The notes: generated by a model from the letters alone, not told the origin. A DNA stretch of 64,000 nt from Devosia sp. YR412 (GCF_900110945.1 NZ_FOFL01000002.1:682001-746000); one strand, 5' to 3'; positions 34,247-43,459 are shown, numbered from the stretch's first letter. Numbers and translations are program-made.

Positions 34247-35188
34247 TCACTCGGTGTAGGCGAACCCGATATCCGCCAGGTATTGGTGGCTCGACCGCAG
34301 ATCGGCGAGCACGCCGTCGGCGTTGCGCGGATCTCGTTCCTGTTCGATGGTGATGAAGCCGGCATAACCCCGTTCCCGCAGGAAACCGTAGATCGCCTTG
34401 TAGTCGATGGAGCCGCGGCCGATCGGGCACATGACCCCTTCGGCGCAGGCATCGAAGAAGCGGATGCGGCGCCCCATGACATCGGCGAACACGACGGGAT
34501 CGATATCCTTGAAATGGAGGTAGTCGATCCTGGACCAGTACCGTTCGAGCGTCGCGACGGGATCCATGCCGGCATATGCGGTATGGCCGGTGTCGATGCA
34601 GAGGCCCGCAACCTTCTCCGGCACATCCTCGACGATTCGCTCGATCTCGTCTGCGAACTCGATATGTCCGCCGGCATGCGGATGGATCACCGCTCGCACG
34701 CCGAACTCGTCCCGCGCCAGTTCGGCAATGGCGGTGATGTTGCCGACCATGTCGGCCCAGCGCTCATCATTCAGCCGCTCGGCCTTCTCGGAATGACCGG
34801 CCGCGTAGTCACGCTCGTCGTGCCCCCAGTCCATGACCGTGAGGTATGGTGCACGAAACCGCTGACCGGGTGCGTAACCCGGCTCGGGCAAGGCGGTCAC
34901 CAGGGCGCATATCTCCCTCGTCTGCCGCAGCAGGTTCTCGCGGTTGGCGGGATCGACGAGGTCGTCGAAGATCGTTCCCGCCACGACCCGAAGGTTGTGG
35001 CGGTCCAAGACGGGGGCGACCTGTGCGACGTCGAGCGGCAGGTAGCCATATGGCCCCAATTCCAGACCGCGGAACCTAGCGGCGTCAGCCTCCTCCAAAA
35101 CCTTCTTCCATGGGGGAAGGTTCGGATTGCGGACGTCGTCGACGCCCCAGCAGCAGGGTGCCGTCGTGATGGTGATCGCGTCGGTCAT
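34247..35188 (-). CDS. iolE: IolE-like TIM-barrel dehydratase/isomerase
   Basis: The 313-residue protein has the inosose-dehydratase layout: APCCWGVDDVRNPNLPPW at the start, RFRGLELGPYGYLP, VVAGTIFDDLVDP, VIHPHAGGHIEF (metal His), CIDTGHTAYAGMDP, YLHFKDIDP and ITIEQERDP. IolE dehydrates scyllo-inosose to the diketone that IolD hydrolyses. The start differs from classic IolE (NPITWGVD), so the exact inosose or cyclitol is uncertain. It sits directly before iolC. Confidence 0.8.
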   Translation of the reverse strand: MTDAITITTAPCCWGVDDVRNPNLPPWKKVLEEADAARFRGLELGPYGYLPLDVAQVAPVLDRHNLRVVAGTIFDDLVDPANRENLLRQTREICALVTALPEPGYAPGQRFRAPYLTVMDWGHDERDYAAGHSEKAERLNDERWADMVGNITAIAELARDEFGVRAVIHPHAGGHIEFADEIERIVEDVPEKVAGLCIDTGHTAYAGMDPVATLERYWSRIDYLHFKDIDPVVFADVMGRRIRFFDACAEGVMCPIGRGSIDYKAIYGFLRERGYAGFITIEQERDPRNADGVLADLRSSHQYLADIGFAYTE

Positions 35189-35205
35189 GGCAAGGTCCCG
35201 GTCGG

Positions 35206-36147
35206 TCAGCGGCTGATCGTGGCCTTGAGGGCGTCGACCGATGACTGGATGCCGGCGTCCGTGGACATGGTGAAATCCTCCATCTCGAGGCTCACCCAGT
35301 CATTGTAGCCAACCATGCGGACGACGGAGAAGAACTCCTTCCACCACTGGAGGTCATGACCGGCGCCGACGGCGACATAGTTCCAGGTGCGATTTGCGAC
35401 ATCGGTCACGTCACGCAGTTCCAGAAGACCATCGATATCGACCAGGCCGCGCTCGAGACGCGTGTCCTTGCCATGGCAATGATGGATGGCGTCGCCCAGT
35501 GCGCGGGCCGAAGCGATCGGGTCGGCGCCCATCCAGAACAGGTGGCTCGGATCGAGGTTCATGCCGACCTTAGGACCGACTTCGTTCCGGAGACGGAACA
35601 GGGTCGACGGGTTCCAGACGAGCATCGCCGAGAAGTTTTCGAGGGCGATCTTGTCGACGCCTGCTTCGTCCGAAAGCTTCACCAGATCGTGCCACAGCGG
35701 GAAGGCGCGGTCCTCCCACTGGTAGCGATCGCGTTCCGGCATCTCATCAGGCCAAGACTTGGTGTAGACTAACCAGTTCGGCACGGTGTCTCCGGGAGCC
35801 GCTTCCGGCAGGCCCGACATGGTGACGATCTTCTTGACGCCAATCTCGCCGGCAAGGCGGATGGTCTCCTCCATTTCCTTACGGTGACGCTGGCCCATCG
35901 GACCGGGATCGAGCGGATTGGCCGAGCAATTGAGCGCGGCGATCTCGAGGCCACGCGCCTTGATCTCGGCGAGCTTTGACTTGAGCAGGACCTTGTCGGC
36001 CAGTAGTTCGTCGGCGCGGAAATGAGGTCCCTTGGACCAACCGCCACCCGTCATCTCGATACCCTCGACGCCCAGGGTAACGCATTTGTCGAGCATGTCA
36101 GTGAAGGAGAGATTGCCCATCACGTCGGTGCAGATAGAGAGCTTCAT
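35206..36147 (-). CDS. TIM-barrel sugar isomerase/epimerase
   Basis: The 313-residue protein begins MKLSICTDVMGNLSFTDMLD and shows GVEGIEMTGGGWSKGPH, LEIAALNCSANPLDPG, VDKIALENFSAMLVWN, VGMNLDPSHLFWMGAD and HHCHGKDTR. Strand-end Glu/Asp/His residues suit a metal-dependent isomerase or epimerase. It is 17 bp upstream of the iolE-like gene. The partner step, for example epimerising an inosose or keto-sugar, is inferred from its neighbours. Confidence 0.87.
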   Translation of the reverse strand: MKLSICTDVMGNLSFTDMLDKCVTLGVEGIEMTGGGWSKGPHFRADELLADKVLLKSKLAEIKARGLEIAALNCSANPLDPGPMGQRHRKEMEETIRLAGEIGVKKIVTMSGLPEAAPGDTVPNWLVYTKSWPDEMPERDRYQWEDRAFPLWHDLVKLSDEAGVDKIALENFSAMLVWNPSTLFRLRNEVGPKVGMNLDPSHLFWMGADPIASARALGDAIHHCHGKDTRLERGLVDIDGLLELRDVTDVANRTWNYVAVGAGHDLQWWKEFFSVVRMVGYNDWVSLEMEDFTMSTDAGIQSSVDALKATISR

Positions 36148-36168
36148 GATCTGTCTCGAATATCGGAA

Positions 36169-37344
36169 TTACTGGAAATCGACCCAGGCGGAGCCGGCGT
36201 CGGCGGAACGCACGCAGTTCTCCAGCCAGCGCACACCGTCGGTGCCGGCCTTGATGCCCGGGTAGTGGTGGGTCGAAAGGAATGCCTCGTCGCCACGGCG
36301 CTTGGAGTCGATTGCCTGGGCGATCCACAGGTAGATGTTGGCCCAGCTGTCGCCGAGCCCTTCGGTGTGAAGTCCGCCCATGCGATCGATGGCTAGGCTT
36401 TCGTCTTCGAGGTAGGGCATGCCGTGGTGCATGACCTGGTTGGGCTGGCCTTGGACTTCGTAGATCAACTGGTCCGGGTGGCTGTCCGACCATTCCACCG
36501 ACGCCTTGCTGCCGACGAAACGGAAGCGCTGACTACCCATGTTGCCGGCGTTGACCGACGACACCCAAAGGCGGCCCACCGCACCGTTATCATAGTGCGA
36601 GAGGACGTATGCATTGTCCTCGAGCGGCGCGCGCGACTTGATGAAGGATTGGCGATCGCACAGCAGACGGGCGACCTGCATGTGCGGCAGCACGACCTGC
36701 GACATGTAGTAGATGTGCGTGCCGATATCGCCGAGCACAAAGGTCGGGCCCGAGCGCTTGGGATCGGTGCGCCACTGCTGGGCTTCCGATGCGTTGGTAT
36801 CGTCGCCGGAATTGAAGCCGTGGGTGTATTGGATATCGACAATGCGGATATCGCCGAGCATGCCCTTCTTGACCATGGCCGCCATCTGGTGGAGCAGCGG
36901 ATGGCCGGAGAAGCCGTAGGTGACGCCGACGATCAGGCCCTTCGACTCGGCCAGCTTCTCGATCTCGAGGCATTCGGCGACGGTGAAGAACAGGGGTTTC
37001 TCGCAGATCACGTGGAGGCCGGCCTCGAGACATGCCCTGGTGATCTCGAAATGGGTGAAGTTGGGCGTGGCGACCGAAACGACCTCGACGCCGTCCTCGC
37101 GCTTGGCCTCTTCCGCGATCAGGGTCTTGTAATCGGCGTAGCAGCGGTCTGCGGGCACGCCGATATTGGTGCCGAAGTCACGACCGCGCGCGGCGTCGAC
37201 GTCGAAGGCGCCGGCAACCAGGCGGTAGTTCGTGTTGTCCCTAAGGGCGCCGGTGCGGTGCTTGTAACCGACCTGGCCGGTGCGGCCGCCGCCGATCATG
37301 CCCCAGCGAAGCGGGCGTTCGATCTTCTTTTCGCCGTTGATCAT
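36169..37344 (-). CDS. Gfo/Idh/MocA-family dehydrogenase
   Basis: The 391-residue oxidoreductase has an N-terminal Rossmann fold (RWGMIGGGRTGQVGYKHRTG), the family E-K-P motif in VICEKPLFFTVAEC, and a C-terminal sheet domain (GDIGTHIYYMSQVVL). It probably oxidises a cyclitol or sugar with NAD(P), the first step before the TIM-barrel enzymes. It is longer than IolG (~330) and closer in length to the 380-400-residue group. It is 21 bp upstream of the next gene. Confidence 0.88.
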   Translation of the reverse strand: MINGEKKIERPLRWGMIGGGRTGQVGYKHRTGALRDNTNYRLVAGAFDVDAARGRDFGTNIGVPADRCYADYKTLIAEEAKREDGVEVVSVATPNFTHFEITRACLEAGLHVICEKPLFFTVAECLEIEKLAESKGLIVGVTYGFSGHPLLHQMAAMVKKGMLGDIRIVDIQYTHGFNSGDDTNASEAQQWRTDPKRSGPTFVLGDIGTHIYYMSQVVLPHMQVARLLCDRQSFIKSRAPLEDNAYVLSHYDNGAVGRLWVSSVNAGNMGSQRFRFVGSKASVEWSDSHPDQLIYEVQGQPNQVMHHGMPYLEDESLAIDRMGGLHTEGLGDSWANIYLWIAQAIDSKRRGDEAFLSTHHYPGIKAGTDGVRWLENCVRSADAGSAWVDFQ

Positions 37345-37423
37345 TTGAATTGCCTTTCAGGCATGGTGTGCGACTCGGTCGCTGGTTGGCTGGTTTCGGC
37401 ACGTCAAGCGCCGTGGAATGGGC

Positions 37424-37453
37424 GCCGGCAGCGCATGGGAGTTGGCTGCCGGC
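37424..37453 (-). other. Stem-loop between two inositol-operon genes
   Basis: GCCGGCAGC (37424-37432) and GCTGCCGGC (37445-37453) form a perfect 9-bp stem with a 12-base loop in the 150-bp gap between the TIM-barrel gene and the dehydrogenase gene. There is no T-run on either side, so RNA processing or stability seems likelier than termination. Confidence 0.45.
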
Positions 37454-37494
37454 CATCGCTCTCTTTGGAGGAGGGAGGAGCGGTGTTTTCCGGC

Positions 37495-38400
37495 TCAGGT
37501 CTTGGGCCAGTATTTGTCGATGTAGCGCTGCATCTCGGCGCGCATGAACTTGCCGGAGTGGTCGGCCTTGTCCTCCCAGGCGAAGACGCAGGCCGTCATG
37601 ATGCCGTCGAAGCCGATCTCAGCCAGGGTGCCGAAGAAATCGTCCCACGGCACCTCGCCTTGGCCGATGTTGAGATGCTGGTGCACACGTGCCTGGGTGC
37701 CCGGCGGGTTGAGGATGTAGCGAAGGCCGGACGACGCCTTATGGTTGAACGTGTCGCCTACGTGGACGTGGGCCAGGACGTCCTTACTCTCGCGCAGCAT
37801 GGTCTTGGTGTCGTCGCCGAAATAGAACGTGTGCGGCGCGCAGTAGAGGAACTTCACGCTCTTGGAGTTGACCGTGCGGATGATGTCCAACGCCGGCTGG
37901 AGCGTCTCGCACCAGTCTTCGGGATGGGGCTCGATATTGAGTTGGATGCCTTCCTTCTCAAGGAGGGGCACGAGTTCCTCCATGGACCGCCACCATGCAT
38001 CCTCGCAGGTTTCGATCATTGATCCGGTGTGGCAGCAGTAGCAGGAACCCTTGTCCGGATGCGGGCCGCGACCGAACTCGGAATTCATGGTGTCCACTTC
38101 AAGTTCGACGGCGATCTGGATCGCCTTCTTCCAGTGGCGCACCGCGGCCTGGCGTTCCGCCTCGTCGTTCGAAGCCCAGCGGTACATCGGCAACAGCGAC
38201 GCGATGCCTACGCCCTCGTCCTTAAGGGCCTTCTTGACGCTACGGATGCGCTGCGGGAACACGCGGGGCGCCTTGAACCATTCGAGGAAGTCGCCGCGCG
38301 GGGACAGCTCGATCCATTCGTAACCGAGTTCGCGTACCTTGCCGGGGATCTCCTCCAAAGGAAGGTGACGATGCATGAAAGGGTCGATTGCAATCTTCAT
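37495..38400 (-). CDS. TIM-barrel sugar isomerase/epimerase (IolH-like)
   Basis: The 301-residue protein begins MKIAIDPFMHRHLPLEEIPG and has YEWIELSPRGDFLEWF, DTMNSEFGRGPHPD, LNIEPHPEDW, VKFLYCAPHTFYFG, VLAHVHVGDTFNHKAS and RVHQHLNIGQGEVPW. This pattern is like IolH and related inositol-cluster isomerases. An unusual GSCYCCHTG cysteine cluster in the middle might bind a metal or be structural. It follows the ATPase gene by 18 bp. Confidence 0.85.
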   Translation of the reverse strand: MKIAIDPFMHRHLPLEEIPGKVRELGYEWIELSPRGDFLEWFKAPRVFPQRIRSVKKALKDEGVGIASLLPMYRWASNDEAERQAAVRHWKKAIQIAVELEVDTMNSEFGRGPHPDKGSCYCCHTGSMIETCEDAWWRSMEELVPLLEKEGIQLNIEPHPEDWCETLQPALDIIRTVNSKSVKFLYCAPHTFYFGDDTKTMLRESKDVLAHVHVGDTFNHKASSGLRYILNPPGTQARVHQHLNIGQGEVPWDDFFGTLAEIGFDGIMTACVFAWEDKADHSGKFMRAEMQRYIDKYWPKT

Positions 38401-38418
38401 TTTCGTTCTCGCTTGGAT

Positions 38419-39204
38419 TTAGACGGCAGCCGCGTCGATCTGGGCTTCGAGGTCGGCCATGGTTTCCCCGCCGGCCATCAGGTCGGTGATCTCTTCACGC
38501 GTGCGTTCGCCCTTGGCGAAGTCCGCCGCGACGGCACCGCGGATCAGCACCGCGAACTGGTCTCCCACCGCCATGGCGTGCATCACCTGATGGGTGATGA
38601 ACACAACTGCCAGGCCGCGCTTCTTGGCTTCATTGACGATGCGCAAGACGTGGGTCGCCTGCTTGACTCCCAAGGCCGCCGTCGGCTCGTCCAGGATCAG
38701 AACCTTGGCGCCGAAATGGACGGCACGCGCGATGGCGAGAGACTGGCGTTCGCCGCCCGACAGGCCGCCGACCAAGCGGTCACCGTCGTCGATGCGCGTG
38801 ATGCCAAAGTCGCGGACGGCCTTAACGGCAACCGCGTTGGCCCGTTTACGGTCGTAAATCTTGAACGGCCCCCAGCCGATGGTCGGCTCCACGCCCACGA
38901 AGAACGAGCGGCCGATCGTCATCAGAGGAAACGTACCGCCGAACTGGTGGACGGTAGCGATGCCACGGCTGGCGGCGTCGCGCGGACCGGTGAACTCGAC
39001 CGGCTGGCCGTCCATCTCGATCGTGCCGGAGGTCGGCTTGTGAACGCCTGCCAGCGTCTTGATCAGGGTAGATTTGCCGGCACCGTTGTCGCCCAGCAGG
39101 CATAGGACCTTGCCGGCATGAACTTCGAGGCAGATGTCGTGGAGGACATCGATAGGCCCGAAGGATTTGTTGACGTTGGTGAGTTTGAGGATGGGTCTGC
39201 TCAT
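38419..39204 (-). CDS. Sugar ABC transporter ATP-binding protein (single ATPase domain)
   Basis: The 261-residue ATPase has Walker A GDNGAGKSTLI, Q-loop ATVHQFGGTFPLM, signature LSGGERQSLA and Walker B VLILDEPTAALG. It is a single domain, like FrcA, not the double-domain RbsA/MglA type. With the permease and binding protein it forms a CUT2-type importer, most likely for inositol or a related cyclitol. It lies 7 bp after the permease gene. Confidence 0.94.
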   Translation of the reverse strand: MSRPILKLTNVNKSFGPIDVLHDICLEVHAGKVLCLLGDNGAGKSTLIKTLAGVHKPTSGTIEMDGQPVEFTGPRDAASRGIATVHQFGGTFPLMTIGRSFFVGVEPTIGWGPFKIYDRKRANAVAVKAVRDFGITRIDDGDRLVGGLSGGERQSLAIARAVHFGAKVLILDEPTAALGVKQATHVLRIVNEAKKRGLAVVFITHQVMHAMAVGDQFAVLIRGAVAADFAKGERTREEITDLMAGGETMADLEAQIDAAAV

Positions 39205-39211
39205 GGCGCCC

Positions 39212-40207
39212 TCACTTCTTCTTCGGAGAGTAGGTCAGGGCGATCTGGCGGAACGTGTTGTTCATCAGCACGGCCAACAGAAGCATCACGCCAATGATCA
39301 GGCTCGACCAATTTCGGTCGAAGGCGGTGAAGTAGATGCCCTGGTTGACCACCGCGAAGGTGATGGTCCCCAGGAAGATGCCGACGACGGAACCGAAGCC
39401 GCCGGTCAGGAGCACGCCGCCTACGACCACCGCGATGATGGAGTTGAAGATGTAGGTCATGCCGGCCGAAACCTGGGCAGAGTTGAACAGAATGGCCTGG
39501 CACATGCCGACGAAGCTGGCGCTGACGGACGAAACCACGAAGAGAGAGATTGTCAGGCGTTGCGTCGGGATGCCGGCGTTGCGGGCGCTGACCTTGTCGC
39601 CGCCGAGTGCGAAGATCCAGTTGCCGTAGGGAGAGAAGTGGATGACGAAGATATAGGCTGCCGCCAGCAGCACCCACCATACGATGATGACCTGGAAGGT
39701 GTTGCCCAGGAACTGGCCGAAGAGGAACTTCGAAATGGGATCGGCGGTGATGGCGACACTGGTCGTGCCTGTAATGAGGACCGACAGGCCGAGAACCAGA
39801 CCCTGCACCGCGAAAAGCGTGCCGAGGGTCACGATAAGCGAGGGCACTGCTGTCCTGACGACGAGGATACCGTTGATCAGTCCGATCGTGAGGCCGACGC
39901 CGACCGCCGCAAGAATGCCGACCCATGTCGGCAGGTCGTAGTGGCCCGTCAGGATGGCGACAGTCATAGAGCCGGCGGGGATCATGGCGCCAACCGAAAT
40001 GTCGAGTTCGCCCGCGATCATAAGAAGTCCGACAGGGATGGCGATGATGCCGAGGTTCGCTGCGACGTTGAGCCAGCTCGCGGCGCCAGCGGGCTCCAGG
40101 AACTTCGAGCTGCCGAAGACTACGAAGAAGGCGAGCACTGCGGCGAGGCCCAGGAAGGCGCCAGCCTCGGGCCGCCTCAGCAGCCCCCCGATGGACAGAT
40201 TGTTCAT
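39212..40207 (-). CDS. Sugar ABC transporter permease (BPD_transp_2 family)
   Basis: The 331-residue protein has about eight to ten hydrophobic helices. Family hallmarks are VGLLMIAGELDISVGAMI, GLINGILVVRTAVPSLIVTL, GGDKVSARNAGIPT and VGGVLLTGGFGSVVG. It is the only permease gene, so it should homodimerise. It is separated from the binding-protein gene by a stem-loop (40259-40283). Confidence 0.95.
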   Translation of the reverse strand: MNNLSIGGLLRRPEAGAFLGLAAVLAFFVVFGSSKFLEPAGAASWLNVAANLGIIAIPVGLLMIAGELDISVGAMIPAGSMTVAILTGHYDLPTWVGILAAVGVGLTIGLINGILVVRTAVPSLIVTLGTLFAVQGLVLGLSVLITGTTSVAITADPISKFLFGQFLGNTFQVIIVWWVLLAAAYIFVIHFSPYGNWIFALGGDKVSARNAGIPTQRLTISLFVVSSVSASFVGMCQAILFNSAQVSAGMTYIFNSIIAVVVGGVLLTGGFGSVVGIFLGTITFAVVNQGIYFTAFDRNWSSLIIGVMLLLAVLMNNTFRQIALTYSPKKK

Positions 40208-40258
40208 GACGAGTTTCCACGATTGCGCGCGCGGTCAACCGCGGCACAGGATCAGCTA

Positions 40259-40283
40259 GGCTCGCGGGACATGCCCGCGAGCC
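40259..40283 (-). other. Stem-loop downstream of the sugar-binding protein gene
   Basis: GGCTCGCGGG (40259-40268) and CCCGCGAGCC (40274-40283) form a perfect 10-bp stem with loop ACATG, 15 bases past the binding-protein stop and before the permease gene. Without a T-run it is likely an RNA stabiliser or partial terminator keeping binding-protein mRNA in excess, as in many ABC operons. Confidence 0.6.
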
Positions 40284-40298
40284 GATGAGGATGATGAT

Positions 40299-41264
40299 TT
40301 AGCGGGCGCCCTTGCCGACGCCTTCAATGGTGGCGTCGATATTGGAATCATCCACGATCCCGGGACCGGTCAGGATCGGCGCGGTCGGCAGATCGGTGCC
40401 GAAGTCGATGGCGGAAGCGAGAAGCGTCACACCCAAGAAAGACTGCAGGTAGGGCTGCTGGTCGATCGCAAACGACTGCGTACCGGCCTGGATGCGGTCG
40501 AGGCCGGACTGGTTGAGGTCGAAGGTGCCGAGCTTGACGGTCTCGGTCTTACCAGCCTGAGAGATGCCGGTTGCGGCGGCATCGGCATCTGTAGCCGAAA
40601 TCGTGATCACGCCGTCGATGGTGTCGTCCTGGATGAGCGTCGCCTTGATGGCTTCAGCGACGGCCGTCGGATCACCAAAGCTGGTGGCAGGTAGCGGAAG
40701 CTGCTTGGCGGCGCCACCCTTTGCGGTGATTCCGTCGATGACGCCCTGGCAGCGTGTTTCCTGGTTGGTCGAACCGGGGACGGTGTTGACGCAGATGACG
40801 TTCTTCTGGCCTTCGTTGGCAAAGTATTCGCCGCCGGCGACCCCTGCCACGTGTTCATCCGAACCGACGTAGTTCAAGGCACCGAGCTCGTCGGCCTTCT
40901 CCAAGCTACCGGCATTGATCAGGAACACCTTGATTCCGGCATCGATCGCGGCCTTGATCGCTTCGTCCTCTGCTTCCGGAACCCAATTGGGAACGGCGAT
41001 GCCATCGACGCCCTGGCTCATCGCGGTGCGGACGAGCTGCGCCGCATCCGGGCCCAGGTTGTCGTAGGTCTGCAGCTGCAGGTAGTTCACTGTACCGCCA
41101 TTGGCTTCGACGACGACGCGTGCGTCGTCGACACCCTTCTTGATGCGGTTCCAGAATTCGTCGTCGGTCTTGCCACCGACTACGGCAATGTTGGCAGCCA
41201 TGGCGCTCGATGCGAGCGCGGCGAGTGTCATGCCGGCGAGCAGAAGCCGTTTCAGTCCGTTCAT
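40299..41264 (-). CDS. Periplasmic sugar/inositol-binding protein
   Basis: The 321-residue periplasmic_binding_4 protein has a signal peptide (MNGLKRLLLAGMTLAALASS, cleavage after AMA) and the family blocks IAVVGGKTDDEFWNRIKKGV, DAAQLVRTAMSQGVDGIAVP, FLINAGS and VNTVPGSTNQETRCQGV. ATG 41264 is preferred because GGGAGG lies 6 bases before it; ATG 41270 directly abuts the site. It is the first gene of the operon, divergent from the LacI regulator. Inositol or a close cyclitol is the likely ligand, inferred from the downstream enzymes. Confidence 0.93.
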   Translation of the reverse strand: MNGLKRLLLAGMTLAALASSAMAANIAVVGGKTDDEFWNRIKKGVDDARVVVEANGGTVNYLQLQTYDNLGPDAAQLVRTAMSQGVDGIAVPNWVPEAEDEAIKAAIDAGIKVFLINAGSLEKADELGALNYVGSDEHVAGVAGGEYFANEGQKNVICVNTVPGSTNQETRCQGVIDGITAKGGAAKQLPLPATSFGDPTAVAEAIKATLIQDDTIDGVITISATDADAAATGISQAGKTETVKLGTFDLNQSGLDRIQAGTQSFAIDQQPYLQSFLGVTLLASAIDFGTDLPTAPILTGPGIVDDSNIDATIEGVGKGAR

Positions 41265-41341
41265 TGTCATCCTCCCTGACCGCCTTATGCGACGGCGTAT
41301 TGCGACGACACGGACTATATCTTTTGCTGCGAGCGAGAAAA

Positions 41342-41353
41342 GAATGTACGTTC
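41342..41353. promoter_or_regulatory. Imperfect palindrome, candidate LacI-family operator
   Basis: GAATGTACGTTC (10 of 12 positions symmetric) lies mid-way in the 152-bp divergent promoter region, flanked by GAAAA and TTTTC. A TATATCTTTT word occurs twice around it. The position suits control of both the transporter operon and the regulator gene by the adjacent LacI protein. Confidence 0.45.
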
Positions 41354-41416
41354 CATTTTCGAGGCGAATATATCTTTTCGTATCTTTCAAAAAAGAAACA
41401 ATTTGGCGGGAGCTAT

Positions 41417-42457
41417 ATGAAGCGGCCTACAATAGTTGACCTCTCAGAGGCTTCGGGCCTCAGCATTTCCACGATCAACCGACTTCTTCACGGAACCGGA
41501 AGCGTGAAGGCGCAGAACGTCGACCTCATCGTGGAAACGGCTGAAAGGATCGGGTTCTACGGTCTTGGTGCGCTCAAGGAGAGGACCAGGACCAATCTTC
41601 CTCACCGGAGGTTGAGTTTTCTGCTGCAGCAATCACACAGACCGATCTATCAGCTATGGGCCGAACGTATCGAGGCGGCGGCCGAACGCAGCAGATCAGC
41701 CATTATTGATGCGAACATCCTTTTCGAGGATGATCTGACCCCCGAAGCGGTAGCCGCCAACCTGCTTGCGCTGGGTGAGGAATCCGATGCTATAGCTGTC
41801 GTCGCCGCGGACCACCCGCTCGTGGCGCAGGCAATCGACGAACTCCGAGGCAGAAGTGTGCCTGTCGTCGCCTTTATCACGGACCTCTCGGCAGCCAGCC
41901 GCGCCGGTTTCGTGGGAACCGATAACTGGAAGGCCGGGAGAACGGCCGCTTGGTTCATAAACCAGACCGTCAGTGAGCCGGGTAAAGTCTACCCGTTCAT
42001 CGGCAGCCATCGCTACCAATGCCAGGACATTTCCGACGCTAGCTTCCGCTCGTATATGCGCGAGCACTCGCCTCATCTGCAGGTTTGCGATACCCAGCTC
42101 ACCCAGGAAGAACCGGAAAACGCCTATGAGATTGTAAGTGGACTGCTTGCGGCAGAACCGGATCTCCGTGGCCTCTTCATCAACGGCGGCGGCATTTCCG
42201 GAGTTCTGAAAGCATTGCGGGAATTGCCGGACGAACGTCGTCGGACCATCAAACTTGTTTGTCGCGATATAGGTCCGGAAACTCGTCGCGGGCTAAACGA
42301 GGGCCTGATTACGGCATCCCTCTGCCATGCGCCCGAGCGCATGCCCCTTGAGCTTATCGACGTGATGCTTCATCTCGTGGAGAAAAGAGACAGTTCGTCC
42401 ATCGAGCAAAGGATCGTTCCCTTCGAGATCCTCACTCAAGAGAGCGTGTGGACTTAG
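41417..42457 (+). CDS. LacI-family transcriptional regulator of the inositol cluster
   Basis: The 346-residue protein starts with the LacI helix-turn-helix (PTIVDLSEASGLSISTINRL, LHGTGSVKAQNVDLIVETAE). A periplasmic-binding-like sugar-sensing domain follows (AIAVVAADHPLVAQAIDEL, FVGTDNWKAGRTAAWFINQ, GLFINGGGISGVLKAL). GGGAG lies 6 bases before ATG 41417. Divergent arrangement with the transporter operon suggests it represses those genes until an inositol-derived inducer binds. The upstream open frame to 41210 is shadow. Confidence 0.93.
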   Translation: MKRPTIVDLSEASGLSISTINRLLHGTGSVKAQNVDLIVETAERIGFYGLGALKERTRTNLPHRRLSFLLQQSHRPIYQLWAERIEAAAERSRSAIIDANILFEDDLTPEAVAANLLALGEESDAIAVVAADHPLVAQAIDELRGRSVPVVAFITDLSAASRAGFVGTDNWKAGRTAAWFINQTVSEPGKVYPFIGSHRYQCQDISDASFRSYMREHSPHLQVCDTQLTQEEPENAYEIVSGLLAAEPDLRGLFINGGGISGVLKALRELPDERRRTIKLVCRDIGPETRRGLNEGLITASLCHAPERMPLELIDVMLHLVEKRDSSSIEQRIVPFEILTQESVWT

Positions 42458-42679
42458 CGACAGCTCAGCGACGGGATCTTGATCCGATATCTCGTGTGAG
42501 GGCTAGGTCAAGTCGATAGTGGCCAGCAGATGGGTTGGCAGGGAGACCTCGCAGAATTGGGGTGTTGGCTGATGGACCACTTTGGAAAAACTGAGCTTCA
42601 ACGCGGATACTGCGTAAGCGTCTCCATCAACTTCACCTCGAATGATACTTATGTCCGGTGTCAGAAGGCTCGAGCGTTT

Positions 42680-43387
42680 TTAGCCGGGCCTTATCCGCCC
42701 GGCAGCCTGGGATTCGAGTATGTTCATATAGTCGCGTAACAATGTGGCTCGCCTCGGTCGGAAGCTTTCTTCAAGCCAGGTGACTTGCGACATTCGATCG
42801 AGCCGGAACATCCTGAATTCCTTTCTCAGGCAGCACCAGGCCAATAGAGTTTGCGTGCGTTCGGTATACATCAGCGCCAGTGGATAGATTTTCCGCTCCG
42901 AGAAGGCCGACGTGTGATCGGCGTATGCGATGTGAAGCGCGTTTTCATGCCAGCACGCCTCCCTAACCAGTTCAGACGCCGGAGCCGGCGCTAGCCGGGC
43001 GTCGGGCCGGTAGACATGCGAAATCGCATGTAACAGCTGCTGATCCAAATTGTCGGGGAGCGTAGCGATCACCTTCGCCAACACCGATGCAGCTTCCTTC
43101 GCAAGATATGGGTCACCCATGCTGCGCACCTCAGCCAAACCCAGGGCAATCGCTTCCAACTCTCCCCTCGTAAAAGCTTGCGGTCTCAGCGCATTGTCTT
43201 CCCGCAGCGTGTAGCCGTAACCCCGCTCCCCTTCGATCCGCGCACCCGCCGATCGTAAGGCTTCAATATCGCGGTACAGAGACCTCCGAGAGACGCCGGT
43301 TTCCTTGGCCAGACGAGCGGCAGTGATAGGCGGCGTCATCATCCGCATGGCCTGTAGCAACCTCAAAAGGCGATCGGTGCGTGGCAT
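42680..43387 (-). CDS. WYL-domain transcriptional regulator (YafY type)
   Basis: The 235-residue regulator has an N-terminal HTH_11 domain (RTDRLLRLLQAMRMM, LAKETGVSRRSLYRDIEAL) and a WYL-like C-terminal domain (NALHIAYADHTSAFSERKIY, PLALMYTERTQTLLAW). It is divergent from the VOC protein gene (72-bp gap), its likely target. Such pairs are common in rhizobia. Confidence 0.93.
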   Translation of the reverse strand: MPRTDRLLRLLQAMRMMTPPITAARLAKETGVSRRSLYRDIEALRSAGARIEGERGYGYTLREDNALRPQAFTRGELEAIALGLAEVRSMGDPYLAKEAASVLAKVIATLPDNLDQQLLHAISHVYRPDARLAPAPASELVREACWHENALHIAYADHTSAFSERKIYPLALMYTERTQTLLAWCCLRKEFRMFRLDRMSQVTWLEESFRPRRATLLRDYMNILESQAAGRIRPG

Positions 43388-43459
43388 ATATCCAACTGCC
43401 GTAAACTGTCACTTGGGTGAGAGTAAAACATACTCATCAACGCAACAAAGGAAATCGCA

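Noticed and set aside
36424..38022. Long plus-strand open frame antisense to dehydrogenase and TIM-barrel genes
   Set aside because: Shadow of the minus-strand genes; histidine/valine-rich translation without domains.
42530..42739. Short plus-strand frame between the LacI and WYL regulator genes
   Set aside because: Its translation has no family resemblance and it runs into the 3' end of the WYL gene on the opposite strand.
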